The notes: generated by a model from the letters alone, not told the origin. Shown: positions 16,549 to 26,506, counted from the first letter of the stretch. The stretch is DNA of 64,000 bases from Halorubrum sp. GN11_10-6_MGM (GCF_005435165.1 NZ_SGUC01000013.1:1-64000); one strand, 5' to 3'. A program made the numbers and translations.

Positions 16549-17246
16549 TGAGCAGCGATCAACCGTTTATCACCGACGATTCGCAAGTCGTAACCGAGAC
16601 CCGAGACGCCCGGATGACCGGGCAGGGGGACCGATTCAACTCCCGCCTGCGCGAGGCGTTCGGCTCCTCGCCGTTCATCCTCACCAAGTTCGACAAGTTC
16701 CTGAACTGGTGTCGGGGCTCCTCGATGTTCATGCTACAGTTCGGCATCGCCTGCTGTAGCATCGAGATGATGCACACCTACGCGGTGAAACACGACCTCG
16801 ACCGCTTCGGGTCGGGCGTCCCCCGCGCCTCGCCGCGGCAGGCCGACGTGATGATCGTCCCCGGGACGATCGTCTCGAAGTTCGCCCCGCGGATGAAGCG
16901 CGTCTACGACCAGATGCCCGAGCCGAAGTTCGTCGTCGGCATGGGTTCCTGTACCATCTCCGGCGGCCCGTTCCAGGAGGGGTACAACGTGATCAAGGGC
17001 GCCGAGGAGGTCATCCCGATCGACATCCACGTCCCCGGCTGCCCGCCCCGCCCCGAGGCGCTCGTCTACGGCGTCGTGAAGCTGCAGGAGCGCGTCGCCA
17101 ACGGCGAGGCCGCGCCCGTCACGGTCAAGCCGTACGAGCTGGAGGAGTTCTCGGACCTCGAACGCGACGAACTCGTCGACAAGCTGGCCGACCAGATCGA
17201 CGACGACGAGCTCGTCATGCGGTACAACTTCGCTGATTCGCCATGA
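16548..17246 (+). CDS. nuoB: Complex I subunit B (NuoB)
   Basis: NuoB holds the N2 [4Fe-4S] cluster, the last in the chain before quinone. All four ligands are visible: C69 and C70 ([11 protein letters not shown]), C135 ([10 protein letters not shown]) and C165 ([10 protein letters not shown]). 232 residues; there is a 45-residue N-terminal extension before the conserved core and an acidic C-terminal tail. Overlaps the next gene by ATGA. Confidence 0.95.
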   Translation: MSSDQPFITDDSQVVTETRDARMTGQGDRFNSRLREAFGSSPFILTKFDKFLNWCRGSSMFMLQFGIACCSIEMMHTYAVKHDLDRFGSGVPRASPRQADVMIVPGTIVSKFAPRMKRVYDQMPEPKFVVGMGSCTISGGPFQEGYNVIKGAEEVIPIDIHVPGCPPRPEALVYGVVKLQERVANGEAAPVTVKPYELEEFSDLERDELVDKLADQIDDDELVMRYNFADSP

Positions 17247-18907
17247 GCCTCGAACGACCAGACACCGTCGACGACGGCGCCGTTGAGCAGACCCCCGACG
17301 AGCTGGAGGCGCTGCTCGGCGACCTCGTCGTCGACCGCGACGACCACCTGAACGCTCCCGGCTTCGTCATCCGCCCGGACACCGTTCAGGAGACGCTTCG
17401 GACCCTGAAACAGCAGGCGGGGTACGACCACCTCTCCGTCGTCTCCGCACAGGAGTACGAGAACCGCTACGAGTCGATCTACCACCTGAAGAAGTACGAC
17501 GACCCGACCCAGGAGGTCAGCGTCGTCGTCCCCGCGGACAAGGACGACCCAGTCTCCGAGTCGGGCGAGCCCGTCTTCCGCACGGCGGACTGGCACGAGC
17601 GGGAGGCGTACGACCTCATCGGGATCGAGTACGACGACCACCCCGACCTGCGTCGGATTCTGCTGCCGGAGACCTGGCAGGGCCACCCCCTGTCGATGGA
17701 CTACGACAAGGACCGGCCGCAGATCGCGACGCTGCCGGAGCACGCGAACCCGCTCGAGGACCACCACAAGGACGCCGAGTCCGACACGATGTTCCTCAAC
17801 ATCGGGCCGCACCACCCGGCGACGCACGGCGTCCTCCACCTGAAGACGGTCCTCGACGGCGAGCAGGTCGCCGACGTCGAACCCGACATCGGCTACCTCC
17901 ACCGCAGCGAGGAGCAGATGGCGCAGTCCGGGACGTACCGCCACCAGATCATGCCGTACCCGGACCGCTGGGACTACATCTCGGCGGGGCTGCTCAACGA
18001 GTGGGCGTACGCCCGCGCGGCCGAGGACCTCGCGGACATCGAGGTGCCCGAGTACGCGCAGGTGATCCGCACGATGGGCGCGGAGATGTGCCGCATCGCC
18101 GCGCACATGCTCGCGCTGGCGACGTTCGCGCTCGACATCAACGGGGACTTCACGGCGACGTTCATGTACGCCATCAACGACCGCGAGCGCGTCCAGAACC
18201 TCCTTGAGGATCTGACGGGCCAGCGGCTGATGTTCAACTACTTCCGGCTCGGCGGGGTCGTCTGGGACCTCCCCGAACCCCGCGAGGAGTTCTTCTCGAA
18301 GACCCGCGACTTCCTCGACCAGCTCCCGGAGTCCGTCGAGGAGTACCACAACCTGATCACCTCGAACGAGGTGTTCCAGATGCGGACGATCGACACCGGC
18401 ATCCTCCCGCCGGAGGTCGCGAAGAACTACGGCGCAACCGGGCCCGTCGCTCGCGGCTCGGGCGTCGACTACGACCTGCGCCGCGACGACCCGTACGGCT
18501 ACTACGACGAGCTCGACTGGGACGTCGTGACCGAGGACGGCTGCGACAACTTCAGCCGCCTCCTCGTCCGGATGCGCGAGGTCGAGGAGTCCGCGAAGAT
18601 CATCGAGCAGTGCGTCGACCTGCTCGAAGACTGGCCGGAAGACGAGCGGAACATTCAGGCGAACGTACCGCGCACGCTGCGCCCGGACGACGACACGGAG
18701 ATCTACCGCGCCGTCGAAGGCGCCAAGGGCGAGCTCGGCATCTACATCCGCGCCGACGGGACGGACAAGCCCGCCCGATTCAAGATCCGGTCGCCGTGCT
18801 TCTCGAACCTCCAGACGCTCCCCGAGATGGCGAACGGGGAGTACATCCCCGACGTCATCGCCGCGCTCGGTAGCCTCGACGTCGTCCTCGGGGAGGTGGA
18901 CCGCTGA
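17243..18907 (+). CDS. nuoCD: Complex I fused subunit CD (NuoCD)
   Basis: A 554-residue fusion. Residues about 1-165 are NuoC (30-kDa subunit; TADWHEREAYDLIGIEYDDH, RRILLPETW). From about 185 comes NuoD (49-kDa subunit) with GPHHPATHGVLHLKT, which lines the quinone pocket, then PDIGYLHRSEEQMAQ and a C-terminal end of the NiFe-hydrogenase-like fold (FKIRSPCFSNLQTLPEM). Fused CD is known in several bacteria and in haloarchaea. Its stop shares a base with the nuoH start. Confidence 0.93.
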   Translation: MSLERPDTVDDGAVEQTPDELEALLGDLVVDRDDHLNAPGFVIRPDTVQETLRTLKQQAGYDHLSVVSAQEYENRYESIYHLKKYDDPTQEVSVVVPADKDDPVSESGEPVFRTADWHEREAYDLIGIEYDDHPDLRRILLPETWQGHPLSMDYDKDRPQIATLPEHANPLEDHHKDAESDTMFLNIGPHHPATHGVLHLKTVLDGEQVADVEPDIGYLHRSEEQMAQSGTYRHQIMPYPDRWDYISAGLLNEWAYARAAEDLADIEVPEYAQVIRTMGAEMCRIAAHMLALATFALDINGDFTATFMYAINDRERVQNLLEDLTGQRLMFNYFRLGGVVWDLPEPREEFFSKTRDFLDQLPESVEEYHNLITSNEVFQMRTIDTGILPPEVAKNYGATGPVARGSGVDYDLRRDDPYGYYDELDWDVVTEDGCDNFSRLLVRMREVEESAKIIEQCVDLLEDWPEDERNIQANVPRTLRPDDDTEIYRAVEGAKGELGIYIRADGTDKPARFKIRSPCFSNLQTLPEMANGEYIPDVIAALGSLDVVLGEVDR

Positions 18908-19980
18908 TGGGTACGGCGCCCGCGCAGCTGTTCCCCGAGTTCATCGTCGACACGCTCGGCCTCGACAGCGTCATCGGCGAGGTCGCGGCCTCGCTCGTCG
19001 CCGCGTTCGTCGTCGGGAACATCATCCTCGCGTTCACGGGCGTCGCGGGTCCGTGGGCGAAACGGAAGATCACGGCCGCGTTCACCGACCGGATCGCGGT
19101 CGACCGGATCGGACCGTTCGGCCTGCTCATCATCCCGGCGGCGGCGGTCCAGCTCCTCGCGAAGGAGCTGATCATCCCGGAGGGCGTCGACCGTCCCTCG
19201 TGGGACATCGCGCCGATCCTCCTGCCGTCGTCTGCGCTTCTGGGCTTCTCAGTCATCCCGATGGGGCAGCTCGGACCGATCAACCTCCACCTCGCGGACC
19301 CCGAAGTCGGGTTCGCGCTGGTGTTCGCGTTCGCCTCCATCGCCTCGGTGTCGCTGGTGATGGCCGGCTACGCGTCGAACAACAAGTACTCGCTGCTGGG
19401 CGGGCTGCGCGCGGTCGCGCAGAACCTCGCGTACGAGATCCCGCTCATCGTCACCGCGATGTCGGTGGTGATCTTCTCGGGGACGCTCCAGATGAGCGGC
19501 GTCGTCGGCGCGCAGACCGAGACGCTCGTCACCATCGGCGGGATCGCGATCCCGTCGTGGTACGCGTTCGTGAACCCGTTCGCGTTCGTGCTGTTCCTCA
19601 CCGCGAACATGGCCGAGATCGGTCGGAACCCGTTCGACATCCCCGAGGCGCCGACGGAGATCGTCGCGGGGTACCAGACGGAGTACTCCTCGGCGTACTT
19701 CGTCCTCTTCTACCTCGGGGAGTTCGTCCATATCTTCCTCGGGGGTGCGATCCTCGCCGTGACGTTCCTCGGCGGGGCGTCCGGCCCCGGCCCGGAGAGC
19801 ATCGGCTTCATCTGGTTCGTGGTGAAGATCTGGGGCTTCTTCCTGTTCACGCAGTGGGCCCGCGCGGCGCTGCCGCGCGTCCGTATCGACCAGCTGATCG
19901 AGATCGGCTGGAAGGGAATGCTGGTGCTGTCGTTCGCGAACTTGGTGCTCACGGCCGTAATCGTGGGGGTGATCGCCTGA
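18907..19980 (+). CDS. nuoH: Complex I subunit H (NuoH)
   Basis: NuoH anchors the hydrophilic arm and forms the entrance to the quinone channel. 357 residues with about eight membrane helices and the signatures EIGRNPFDIPEAPTEIVAGY and YSSAYFVLFYLGEF. A serine/isoleucine-rich N-terminal amphipathic section replaces the usual first loop. It ends 1 bp before nuoI. Confidence 0.93.
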   Translation: MGTAPAQLFPEFIVDTLGLDSVIGEVAASLVAAFVVGNIILAFTGVAGPWAKRKITAAFTDRIAVDRIGPFGLLIIPAAAVQLLAKELIIPEGVDRPSWDIAPILLPSSALLGFSVIPMGQLGPINLHLADPEVGFALVFAFASIASVSLVMAGYASNNKYSLLGGLRAVAQNLAYEIPLIVTAMSVVIFSGTLQMSGVVGAQTETLVTIGGIAIPSWYAFVNPFAFVLFLTANMAEIGRNPFDIPEAPTEIVAGYQTEYSSAYFVLFYLGEFVHIFLGGAILAVTFLGGASGPGPESIGFIWFVVKIWGFFLFTQWARAALPRVRIDQLIEIGWKGMLVLSFANLVLTAVIVGVIA

Positions 19981-19981
19981 T

Positions 19982-20443
19982 ATGATCGGACTCATGAAAT
20001 CCATGGCGACGACGATGAAACACGCGCTGGACGGGACGACGTTCACGGTGGAATACCCGGAGGACGCGCCCGAAGTGAGTCCCCGGTTCCGCGGGGTCCA
20101 CAAGTTCAGCCAAGAGCGGTGTATCTGGTGTCGGCAGTGCGAGAACGTCTGTCCGAACGACACGATCCAGATCGTTCAGGACGACCAGCGCAACGGGGAG
20201 CAGTACAACCTCCACATCGGGCAGTGTATCTACTGCCGGCTCTGCGAGGAGGTCTGCCCCGTCGACGCCATCCTGCTGACGCAGAACTTCGAGTTCACCG
20301 CCGACACGAAAGACGACTTCGTGTTCAACAAAGAACAGCTCAAGAACGTCCCGTGGTACAAGGGAATCGACCCGCTGGAGTCCCGGAACCCCGATCGCGG
20401 CGCGTGGATCGGGGAGGGAGACGGCGAGGTCGACTACCAGTAA
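19982..20443 (+). CDS. nuoI: Complex I subunit I, 2x[4Fe-4S] ferredoxin-like (NuoI)
   Basis: NuoI carries clusters N6a and N6b. Two CxxCxxCxxxCP motifs are present, C47-C50-C53-C57 and C82-C85-C88-C92. 153 residues. Without NuoEFG in this operon, NuoI is the outermost known redox subunit and so the probable docking point for an external donor such as reduced ferredoxin (inferred). The 49-bp gap to nuoJ holds a purine-rich GGAG about 10 nt before the next ATG, a possible ribosome-binding site. Confidence 0.93.
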   Translation: MIGLMKSMATTMKHALDGTTFTVEYPEDAPEVSPRFRGVHKFSQERCIWCRQCENVCPNDTIQIVQDDQRNGEQYNLHIGQCIYCRLCEEVCPVDAILLTQNFEFTADTKDDFVFNKEQLKNVPWYKGIDPLESRNPDRGAWIGEGDGEVDYQ

Positions 20444-20492
20444 CGGGCACGTCTCGAAATCTTCAAAGGGGTTCTCATAGGAGACAAACACA

Positions 20493-20759
20493 ATGGTTTA
20501 TGCTACCATCGCGTTCGGGCTGTTCGCCGCGGTCACGCTGGCGTTCGCCCTCGGGGTCGTCCTGGCGCGCGACGTGTTCCACGCCGCGCTGCTTCTGGGC
20601 GGAGCCCTCACGAGCGTCGCGGTGCACTACGTGATGCTGCGGGCGGAGTTCATCGCCGCCATGCAGATCCTCGTCTACGTGGGCGGGGTCCTCATCCTAG
20701 TCACGTTCGCCGTGATGCTCACGCGATCGGATTCCGAAGCGGAGGTGAGTAGCGCGTGA
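20493..20759 (+). CDS. nuoJ1: Complex I subunit J, N-terminal half (NuoJ1)
   Basis: This 88-residue protein matches only the first half of NuoJ: three membrane helices with the conserved VLARDVFHAALLLGGALTS and MQILVYVGGVLILVTFAVML (the segment with the helix break). It ends just after the third helix and the next gene supplies the rest. The two overlap by GTGA, so the split is by stop/restart and not by decay. Confidence 0.88.
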   Translation: MVYATIAFGLFAAVTLAFALGVVLARDVFHAALLLGGALTSVAVHYVMLRAEFIAAMQILVYVGGVLILVTFAVMLTRSDSEAEVSSA

Positions 20760-21115
20760 GCAACGACGAGAGCCGCGGGTCGCGTATCGCACCCGCGATC
20801 GCCGTGGGCGCACTGTTCGCGGTGTTGGCTGCGACGGTCAACGCGGCGACGTTCGGCTTCGGGGAGGTCGGCTTCCCGGCGGACGCCTCGGTCGTCCACA
20901 ACATCGGGTACGCCCTGTTCGATCTGGGCGCGTACGACGTCGCGACCGTCCCCGCGGAGGGGTTCCTCGCGGCCTTCCTGATCGCCGCGGTCGCGCTCGA
21001 CGTCGCCGTCGACGGCGCCGTCTACCTGGCCAAGCGCGAGGAGGGCGACTCGATCGTCTCCGCGCTCGGGCAGGCGTTCACCGACGGCGGACGGGACGGA
21101 GGTGACCGGCGATGA
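20756..21115 (+). CDS. nuoJ2: Complex I subunit J, C-terminal half (NuoJ2)
   Basis: A 119-residue membrane protein starting with GTG, overlapping nuoJ1 and nuoK by four bases each. It has two helices (about 12-32, 65-88) separated by a soluble loop (NIGYALFDLGAYDVATVPAE) that resembles the C-terminal part of NuoJ with its last two helices. Split nuoJ is known in haloarchaeal nuo operons. The tail is acidic. Confidence 0.82.
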   Translation: MSNDESRGSRIAPAIAVGALFAVLAATVNAATFGFGEVGFPADASVVHNIGYALFDLGAYDVATVPAEGFLAAFLIAAVALDVAVDGAVYLAKREEGDSIVSALGQAFTDGGRDGGDRR

Positions 21116-21432
21116 CCGCCGTCGCCGCCTCGATCCCGCCGTCGTGGTACCTGCTGCTGGCGTCGGCCGTGTTCTGCGTCGGGCTGTTCGGCGTGTTGAC
21201 GCGGCGGAGCGCGCTGTACTTCCTCATGAGCGTCGAGCTCATGATGAACGCGGCCAACATCAACTTCGTCGCGTTCGCGCTGTACTACGGCGACCTCACG
21301 GGGCAGGTGTTCGCGCTGTTCGTCATCGCGCTCGCCGCCGCCGAGGTCGCTATCGGCATCGGCATCATACTCGTGTTATACCGTAACTTCGGCACGACAG
21401 ACGTGACTGTTCCCGCGGAGATGAGGTGGTAA
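21112..21432 (+). CDS. nuoK: Complex I subunit K (NuoK)
   Basis: NuoK is a three-helix, MrpC-like proton-channel subunit. 106 residues with SVELMMNAANINFVAFAL, including the essential membrane glutamate in helix 2, and a second acid in AAAEVAIGIGIIL of helix 3. Starts within the nuoJ2 stop and ends 1 bp before nuoL. Confidence 0.92.
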   Translation: MTAVAASIPPSWYLLLASAVFCVGLFGVLTRRSALYFLMSVELMMNAANINFVAFALYYGDLTGQVFALFVIALAAAEVAIGIGIILVLYRNFGTTDVTVPAEMRW

Positions 21433-21433
21433 G

Positions 21434-23482
21434 ATGGTGGACGCATTCGCATACGTTCCGGCGATCGTACTCTTACCGTTCTTCTCGTTCCTGATCGCGC
21501 TCGGCGCCGGCCGGTACCTTCCGAAGGGCGGCGCCTTCGGCGGCATCGCGGCGACGGCGGGGTCGTTCCTGCTGTCGATCTGGGTCGCCGCGACCGTCGC
21601 GGGCGGGCGGGCGTACGACGAGACGCTGTACTACTGGGCGAGCGAGGGCGGCGCGCGGATCGGCCCGACGGATATCGAACTGTCCTTCGGCGTGCTGATC
21701 GACCCGCTGTCGGCGCTCATGCTCGTCATCGTGACGCTCGTGGCCCTGCTCGTTCACGTGTTCTCGCTCGGCTACATGAACGACGAGGGCGAGACCGGAC
21801 TGCCGCGCTACTACGCCGGTCTCGGCCTGTTCACGGCGTCGATGCTCGGCTTCGTCGTCGCCGACAACCTGCTGATGGCGTTCATGTTCTTCGAGCTGGT
21901 CGGGCTCTGCTCGTACCTGCTCATCGGCTTCCACTTCCGGGAGCCCGGTCCGCCGTCGGCCGCGAAGAAGGCGTTCCTCGTCACCCGTTTCGGCGACTAC
22001 TTCTTCCTCGTCGGCGTGGTCGCGGTGTTCGCCACGTTCGGCACGGCGCAGTTCGCCGGCCCCGAGTCGTTCCCGGCGCTCGCCGACGCGGCGCTCAACG
22101 GCTCCGGGTCCGTCGCGTGGACGCCCGGCGGCCTCGACGTCATGACGTGGTTCACGGTCGTCGGCCTGCTCGTGCTGGGCGGCGTCGTCGGCAAGTCCGC
22201 GCAGTTCCCGCTCCACACGTGGCTCCCCGACGCGATGGAGGGTCCGACGCCCGTCTCCGCGCTCATCCACGCCGCGACGATGGTCGCGGCCGGCGTCTAC
22301 CTCGTCGCGCGGATGTACGGCTTCTACGTGCTGACGCCGACGACGATGGCGGTTATCGCCTTCGTCGGCGGCTTCACGGCGCTGTTCGCGGCGACGATGG
22401 GGCTCGTGAAAGACGAGCTGAAGCAGGTGCTCGCGTACTCCACCATCTCGCAGTACGGCTACATGATGCTCGCGCTCGGCGCGGGCGGGTACGTGGCCGC
22501 GGTCTTCCATCTCACCACCCACGCGTTCTTCAAGGCGCTGCTGTTCCTCGGCGCCGGCTCGGTCATCATCGCGATGCACCACAACGAGGACATGTGGGAC
22601 ATGGGCGGGCTCAAATCGAAGCTGCCAGTCACCTACTACACGTTCCTCGCCGGGTCGCTGGCGCTCGCAGGAATCTTCCCGTTCGCCGGCTTCTGGTCGA
22701 AAGACGAGATTCTCTACGAGGCGCTCGTCCACGGGCTCAACGACCCGCTGCTGCTCGGCGGCTACCTGATGGGGCTGCTCGCGGTGCCCGTCACCGCGTT
22801 CTACACCTTCCGGATGGTGTTCCTGACCTTCCACGGCGAGCCGCGGAGCGACACCGCGCGTGACCCCGAATCCGTTCGCTGGAACGTGAAGGGGCCGCTG
22901 GCGGTTCTCGGCTCGCTCGCCGTCGTCACCGGCTTCATCAACATGGTGCCGGTCCAGAAGGTCCTCGGACTGGAGGGGATCGACCTCCTCCACCGGTGGC
23001 TCGACAACGAGTGGGGCGGCATCGAGGGGCTCTCGTCGCACCACTACGCCGACCTGAGCCCGTACAGCAGCGGGTACCTCGTCGGCGGTGAGGCCGGGAC
23101 CGTCCTCGTCGGTGCGGCCGTCTCGCTCGGCCTCGCGCTGCTCGGTCTCGGACTCGCCTGGCGGCTCTACAACGTGCCGTCGCCGACGGAACACACCGCC
23201 AAACTCGGCGGGATCAAAGACGTGCTGTACAACAACTACTACCTCGACGAACTGCAGGTCTGGCTCGCGTATCGGACGGAAGACGTGGCGGGCGGCGCGA
23301 ACGTCTTCGATCAGGGAATCATCGACGGCGTCGTCAACGGCGTCTCCTCCGTGAGTCTGACCGGCGGCGACCGGATCCGGAAGCTCCAGTCGGGCGTCGT
23401 CTCGCAGTACGCCGCGCTGCTCACCTTCGGACTCGTCGCGCTGCTGCTCGTGCTCGGCGCGACCGGGGGGTGGTTCCTGTGA
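21434..23482 (+). CDS. nuoL: Complex I subunit L (NuoL), antiporter-like
   Basis: NuoL is the distal proton-pumping subunit with a long lateral helix. Its 682 residues include MFFELVGLCSYLLIGF (pumping Glu), FPLHTWLPDAMEGPTPVSAL and the central lysine helix LKQVLAYSTISQYGYM. The C-terminal part (about 560-680) provides the lateral helix and final anchor. Length is somewhat above the bacterial 610-residue form. Overlaps nuoM by GTGA. Confidence 0.94.
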   Translation: MVDAFAYVPAIVLLPFFSFLIALGAGRYLPKGGAFGGIAATAGSFLLSIWVAATVAGGRAYDETLYYWASEGGARIGPTDIELSFGVLIDPLSALMLVIVTLVALLVHVFSLGYMNDEGETGLPRYYAGLGLFTASMLGFVVADNLLMAFMFFELVGLCSYLLIGFHFREPGPPSAAKKAFLVTRFGDYFFLVGVVAVFATFGTAQFAGPESFPALADAALNGSGSVAWTPGGLDVMTWFTVVGLLVLGGVVGKSAQFPLHTWLPDAMEGPTPVSALIHAATMVAAGVYLVARMYGFYVLTPTTMAVIAFVGGFTALFAATMGLVKDELKQVLAYSTISQYGYMMLALGAGGYVAAVFHLTTHAFFKALLFLGAGSVIIAMHHNEDMWDMGGLKSKLPVTYYTFLAGSLALAGIFPFAGFWSKDEILYEALVHGLNDPLLLGGYLMGLLAVPVTAFYTFRMVFLTFHGEPRSDTARDPESVRWNVKGPLAVLGSLAVVTGFINMVPVQKVLGLEGIDLLHRWLDNEWGGIEGLSSHHYADLSPYSSGYLVGGEAGTVLVGAAVSLGLALLGLGLAWRLYNVPSPTEHTAKLGGIKDVLYNNYYLDELQVWLAYRTEDVAGGANVFDQGIIDGVVNGVSSVSLTGGDRIRKLQSGVVSQYAALLTFGLVALLLVLGATGGWFL

Positions 23483-25011
23483 TACTCGAAGCGCTCATGG
23501 CGGCCGCCTTCGTCGGCGCGCTGACGGTGTTCCTCGCGCCCGACGAGTGGGCCGGTCGGCTGGCGTTCGCGATCAGCCTGGTCCCGTTCGTCGGGAGCCT
23601 CTACCTCTGGTCCGGCTTCGAGGCCGGCGGCAACGCGCTGCTCGGCGGCGAGATCGCGTACGCGACGCAGATCGAGTGGCTCGAAGTGGGCGGCCGGAGC
23701 GTCTCGTGGTTCGTCGGGCTCGACGGGATCAGCCTCCCGCTGTTCGTGCTCACCACGTTCCTCGTGCCGCTGGCGATCCTCAGCGCGTGGACGCCGGTCG
23801 ACGCGAGAAAGAGCCAGTTCTACGGGCTCATGCTGTTCATGGAGGCGAACCTGCTCGGCGTATTCGCTGCGCTCGACTTCTTCGTCTGGTTCGTTTTCTG
23901 GGAGGCGGTGCTGGTCCCGATGTACTTCCTCATCGGGATCTGGGGCGGTCCGCGCCGCAAGTACGCCGCGATCAAGTTCTTCGTCTACACGAACGCGGCG
24001 TCGCTGCTGATGTTCATCGGGTTCATGAGCCTCGTGTTCGCGCTCGGCGACTCGGTGTCGTCGTTCGCCCTCCCGGAGATCGCACAGGCGATCGCGGCGG
24101 GTGACCTGGGGACGTGGTTCGGCATCCCGCCGGACCGGATCGCGATGGTCGCGTTCCTCGCGATGTTCCTCGGGTTCGCGGTGAAGGTCCCGATCGTGCC
24201 CTTCCACACGTGGCTGCCGGACGCCCACGTTCAGGCGCCGACGCCCGCGTCGGTGCTGCTGGCCGGCGTCCTCCTGAAGATGGGGACGTACGCGCTGCTC
24301 CGGTTCAACTTCACGATGTTGCCCGAGCAGGCGTCGATGCTCGCGGTCCCGATAGCCGCCATCGCCGTCATCAGCGTCATCTACGGCGCCATGTTGGCGC
24401 TGGCACAGAAGGACCTCAAGCGGATCGTCGCGTACTCGTCCGTCTCGTCAATGGGCTACGTCATCCTCGGGCTCATCGTCTTCACCGAGTACGGGGTCGG
24501 CGGCGCGACGTTCCAGATGGTCGCGCACGGCCTCATCTCGGGGCTGATGTTCATGGCGGTCGGCGTCATCTACAACACCACCCACACCCGGATGGTCGGC
24601 GACATGGCCGGGATGGCCGACCGGATGCCGATCACGGTCGGCATCCTCGTCGCCGGCGCCTTCGGCTACATGGGGCTGCCGCTGATGGCCGGCTTCGCGG
24701 GCGAGTTCTTCATCTTCGTCGGCTCGCTGTCCGCGCCGGCGCTCCCGTACGCGCCGCTGTTCACGGCGGCCGCGATGTTCGGTATCGTCATCGTCGCCGG
24801 CTACCTGCTGTCGGCGATGCAGAGCACTCTGTTCGGGCCGTTCGAACTGGAGACCGACTACGAGGTCGGCCCCGCGGCGTTCCACGACGTCGCCCCGCTC
24901 GCGGTGCTGCTCGTGGCGATCATCGTGCTCGGCGTCGCGCCCGACATCTTCTTCGAGATGATCCGTGACGCTGCCCTTCCCGTGGTCGAGGGGGTGACGA
25001 TCGATGGTTAA
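23479..25011 (+). CDS. nuoM: Complex I subunit M (NuoM), antiporter-like
   Basis: A proton-pumping subunit of 510 residues, with FHTWLPDAHVQAPTPASVLL and the lysine helix LKRIVAYSSVSSMGYV. I use the GTG at 23479, which overlaps the nuoL stop as GTGA, not the GTG three codons upstream, since four-base overlaps recur in this operon. Overlaps nuoN by 8 bp. Confidence 0.93.
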   Translation: MILEALMAAAFVGALTVFLAPDEWAGRLAFAISLVPFVGSLYLWSGFEAGGNALLGGEIAYATQIEWLEVGGRSVSWFVGLDGISLPLFVLTTFLVPLAILSAWTPVDARKSQFYGLMLFMEANLLGVFAALDFFVWFVFWEAVLVPMYFLIGIWGGPRRKYAAIKFFVYTNAASLLMFIGFMSLVFALGDSVSSFALPEIAQAIAAGDLGTWFGIPPDRIAMVAFLAMFLGFAVKVPIVPFHTWLPDAHVQAPTPASVLLAGVLLKMGTYALLRFNFTMLPEQASMLAVPIAAIAVISVIYGAMLALAQKDLKRIVAYSSVSSMGYVILGLIVFTEYGVGGATFQMVAHGLISGLMFMAVGVIYNTTHTRMVGDMAGMADRMPITVGILVAGAFGYMGLPLMAGFAGEFFIFVGSLSAPALPYAPLFTAAAMFGIVIVAGYLLSAMQSTLFGPFELETDYEVGPAAFHDVAPLAVLLVAIIVLGVAPDIFFEMIRDAALPVVEGVTIDG

Positions 25012-26506
25012 CGGTCTGCCGGGCGTGACGGCGCTGCTGCCCGCGCTGTTGCTGGCGGCCACCGGACTCGCGCTGCTGCTGGTCGACACCGTTCGGCCGG
25101 AGGCGCGCTCGAACACGTCGATGGCGGTCGTCGGCGCGTTGGGCTCGCTCGCGGCGCTGGCGGCCACCGTCTGGCTCACCGCGAGCGGCGGCGTGAGCCC
25201 CGACGGCGGCGCGGTGCTGCTGTTCGCGGACGCGATCAAGGTGGACACGATGGCGCTGTTCTTCACCGCCATCTTCGCGTCGGTGACGGCGCTGGTGTTG
25301 GTCGCCGCGCACGATTACTTCCACGACCACGCCAACCCGGCGGCGTTCTACTCGCTGGTGACGTTCGCCGCGACCGGGATGGCGCTGCTCGCGGTCGCGA
25401 ACTCGCTCGCGGTCGTGTTCGTCGCTCTGGAGATGGTGTCGCTGCCGTCGTACGTGCTCGTCGCGTACCTCAAGCACGACCGCGGGAGTGTCGAGGCGGG
25501 GCTGAAGTACTTCCTCGTCGGCGCGCTCTCGTCGGCGATCTTCCTGTTCGGCATCTCGCTCGTGTACGCCGCGACCGGGTCGCTAATCTTAGCCGACATC
25601 GCGTCGGCCTCGATCGAGGGACTCGCCGGCGTCCTCGGCGTCGGCGTCGTGATGATGATCGGCGGCGTCGCGTTCAAGACGGCCTCCGTTCCGTTCCACT
25701 TCTGGGCGCCGGAGGCGTACGAGGGCGCGCCCGCACCGGTGAGCGCGTTCCTCTCGTCGGCCTCGAAGGCCGCCGGATTCGTCGTCGCCTTCCGCGTGTT
25801 CACCGAGGCGTTCCCGCTGGAGATGGCGGTGTCGGCGAACGTCGACTGGATGTTCGCCTTCGCGGTCCTCGCGGCCGTCACGATGACGCTCGGTAACTTC
25901 GCGGCCGCGGTCCAGGAGGAGGTCAAGCGGATGCTCGCGTACTCCTCGATCGGCCACGCGGGGTACGCGCTCATCGGCGTCGCAGCGCTCACGGTCGACG
26001 GACCGGCGAACGGAACCGTCATGGGCGCCGCGATGGCGCACCTGCTCGTCTACGGGTTCATGAACACCGGCGCGTTCCTCTTCGTCGCGATGGCGGAGCG
26101 GTGGGGCGTCGGTCGAACCTTCTCGGACTACGCGGGGCTCTGGCGGCGCGCGCCGGTCGCCTCCGTCGCGATGGCCGTGTTCATGTTCTCGCTCGCGGGG
26201 CTCCCGCCGTTCGCCGGGTTCTTCTCGAAGTACTTCCTGTTCCAGGCGGCCATCGACAACGGCTTCCTGTGGCTCGCGGGGCTCGGCGCTGTCAACAGCG
26301 TCGTCTCGCTGTACTACTACAGTCGGGTCGTGAAGGCGCTGTTCTTAGACGACCCCGCCTCGCCGAGCGCGCTCGACGCGATCGACGTGCGCCCGACGGC
26401 GCTGTACGCCGCGGTCGTCTTCGCGGCGGTCGCGACGGTGCTGCTCCTGCCCGGCTTCGGTCCCGTCATCGAGACGGCCGAGGCGGCGGCGTCCGCGCTG
26501 TTCTAG
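25004..26506 (+). CDS. nuoN: Complex I subunit N (NuoN), antiporter-like
   Basis: The third antiporter-like subunit, 500 residues, about 14 membrane helices, with LEMVSLPSYVLVAYLKHD, PFHFWAPEAYEGAPAPVSAF and VKRMLAYSSIGHAGYAL. It is the last gene of the operon; a T-rich tract follows about 20 bp after the stop. No nuoE, nuoF or nuoG is found before, within or after the operon. Confidence 0.93.
   Translation: MVNGLPGVTALLPALLLAATGLALLLVDTVRPEARSNTSMAVVGALGSLAALAATVWLTASGGVSPDGGAVLLFADAIKVDTMALFFTAIFASVTALVLVAAHDYFHDHANPAAFYSLVTFAATGMALLAVANSLAVVFVALEMVSLPSYVLVAYLKHDRGSVEAGLKYFLVGALSSAIFLFGISLVYAATGSLILADIASASIEGLAGVLGVGVVMMIGGVAFKTASVPFHFWAPEAYEGAPAPVSAFLSSASKAAGFVVAFRVFTEAFPLEMAVSANVDWMFAFAVLAAVTMTLGNFAAAVQEEVKRMLAYSSIGHAGYALIGVAALTVDGPANGTVMGAAMAHLLVYGFMNTGAFLFVAMAERWGVGRTFSDYAGLWRRAPVASVAMAVFMFSLAGLPPFAGFFSKYFLFQAAIDNGFLWLAGLGAVNSVVSLYYYSRVVKALFLDDPASPSALDAIDVRPTALYAAVVFAAVATVLLLPGFGPVIETAEAAASALF

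Noticed and set aside
21473-23194. A 573-codon minus-strand frame opposite nuoL
   Set aside because: Shadow of nuoL; its extreme Arg/Glu composition comes from complementing membrane-helix codons.
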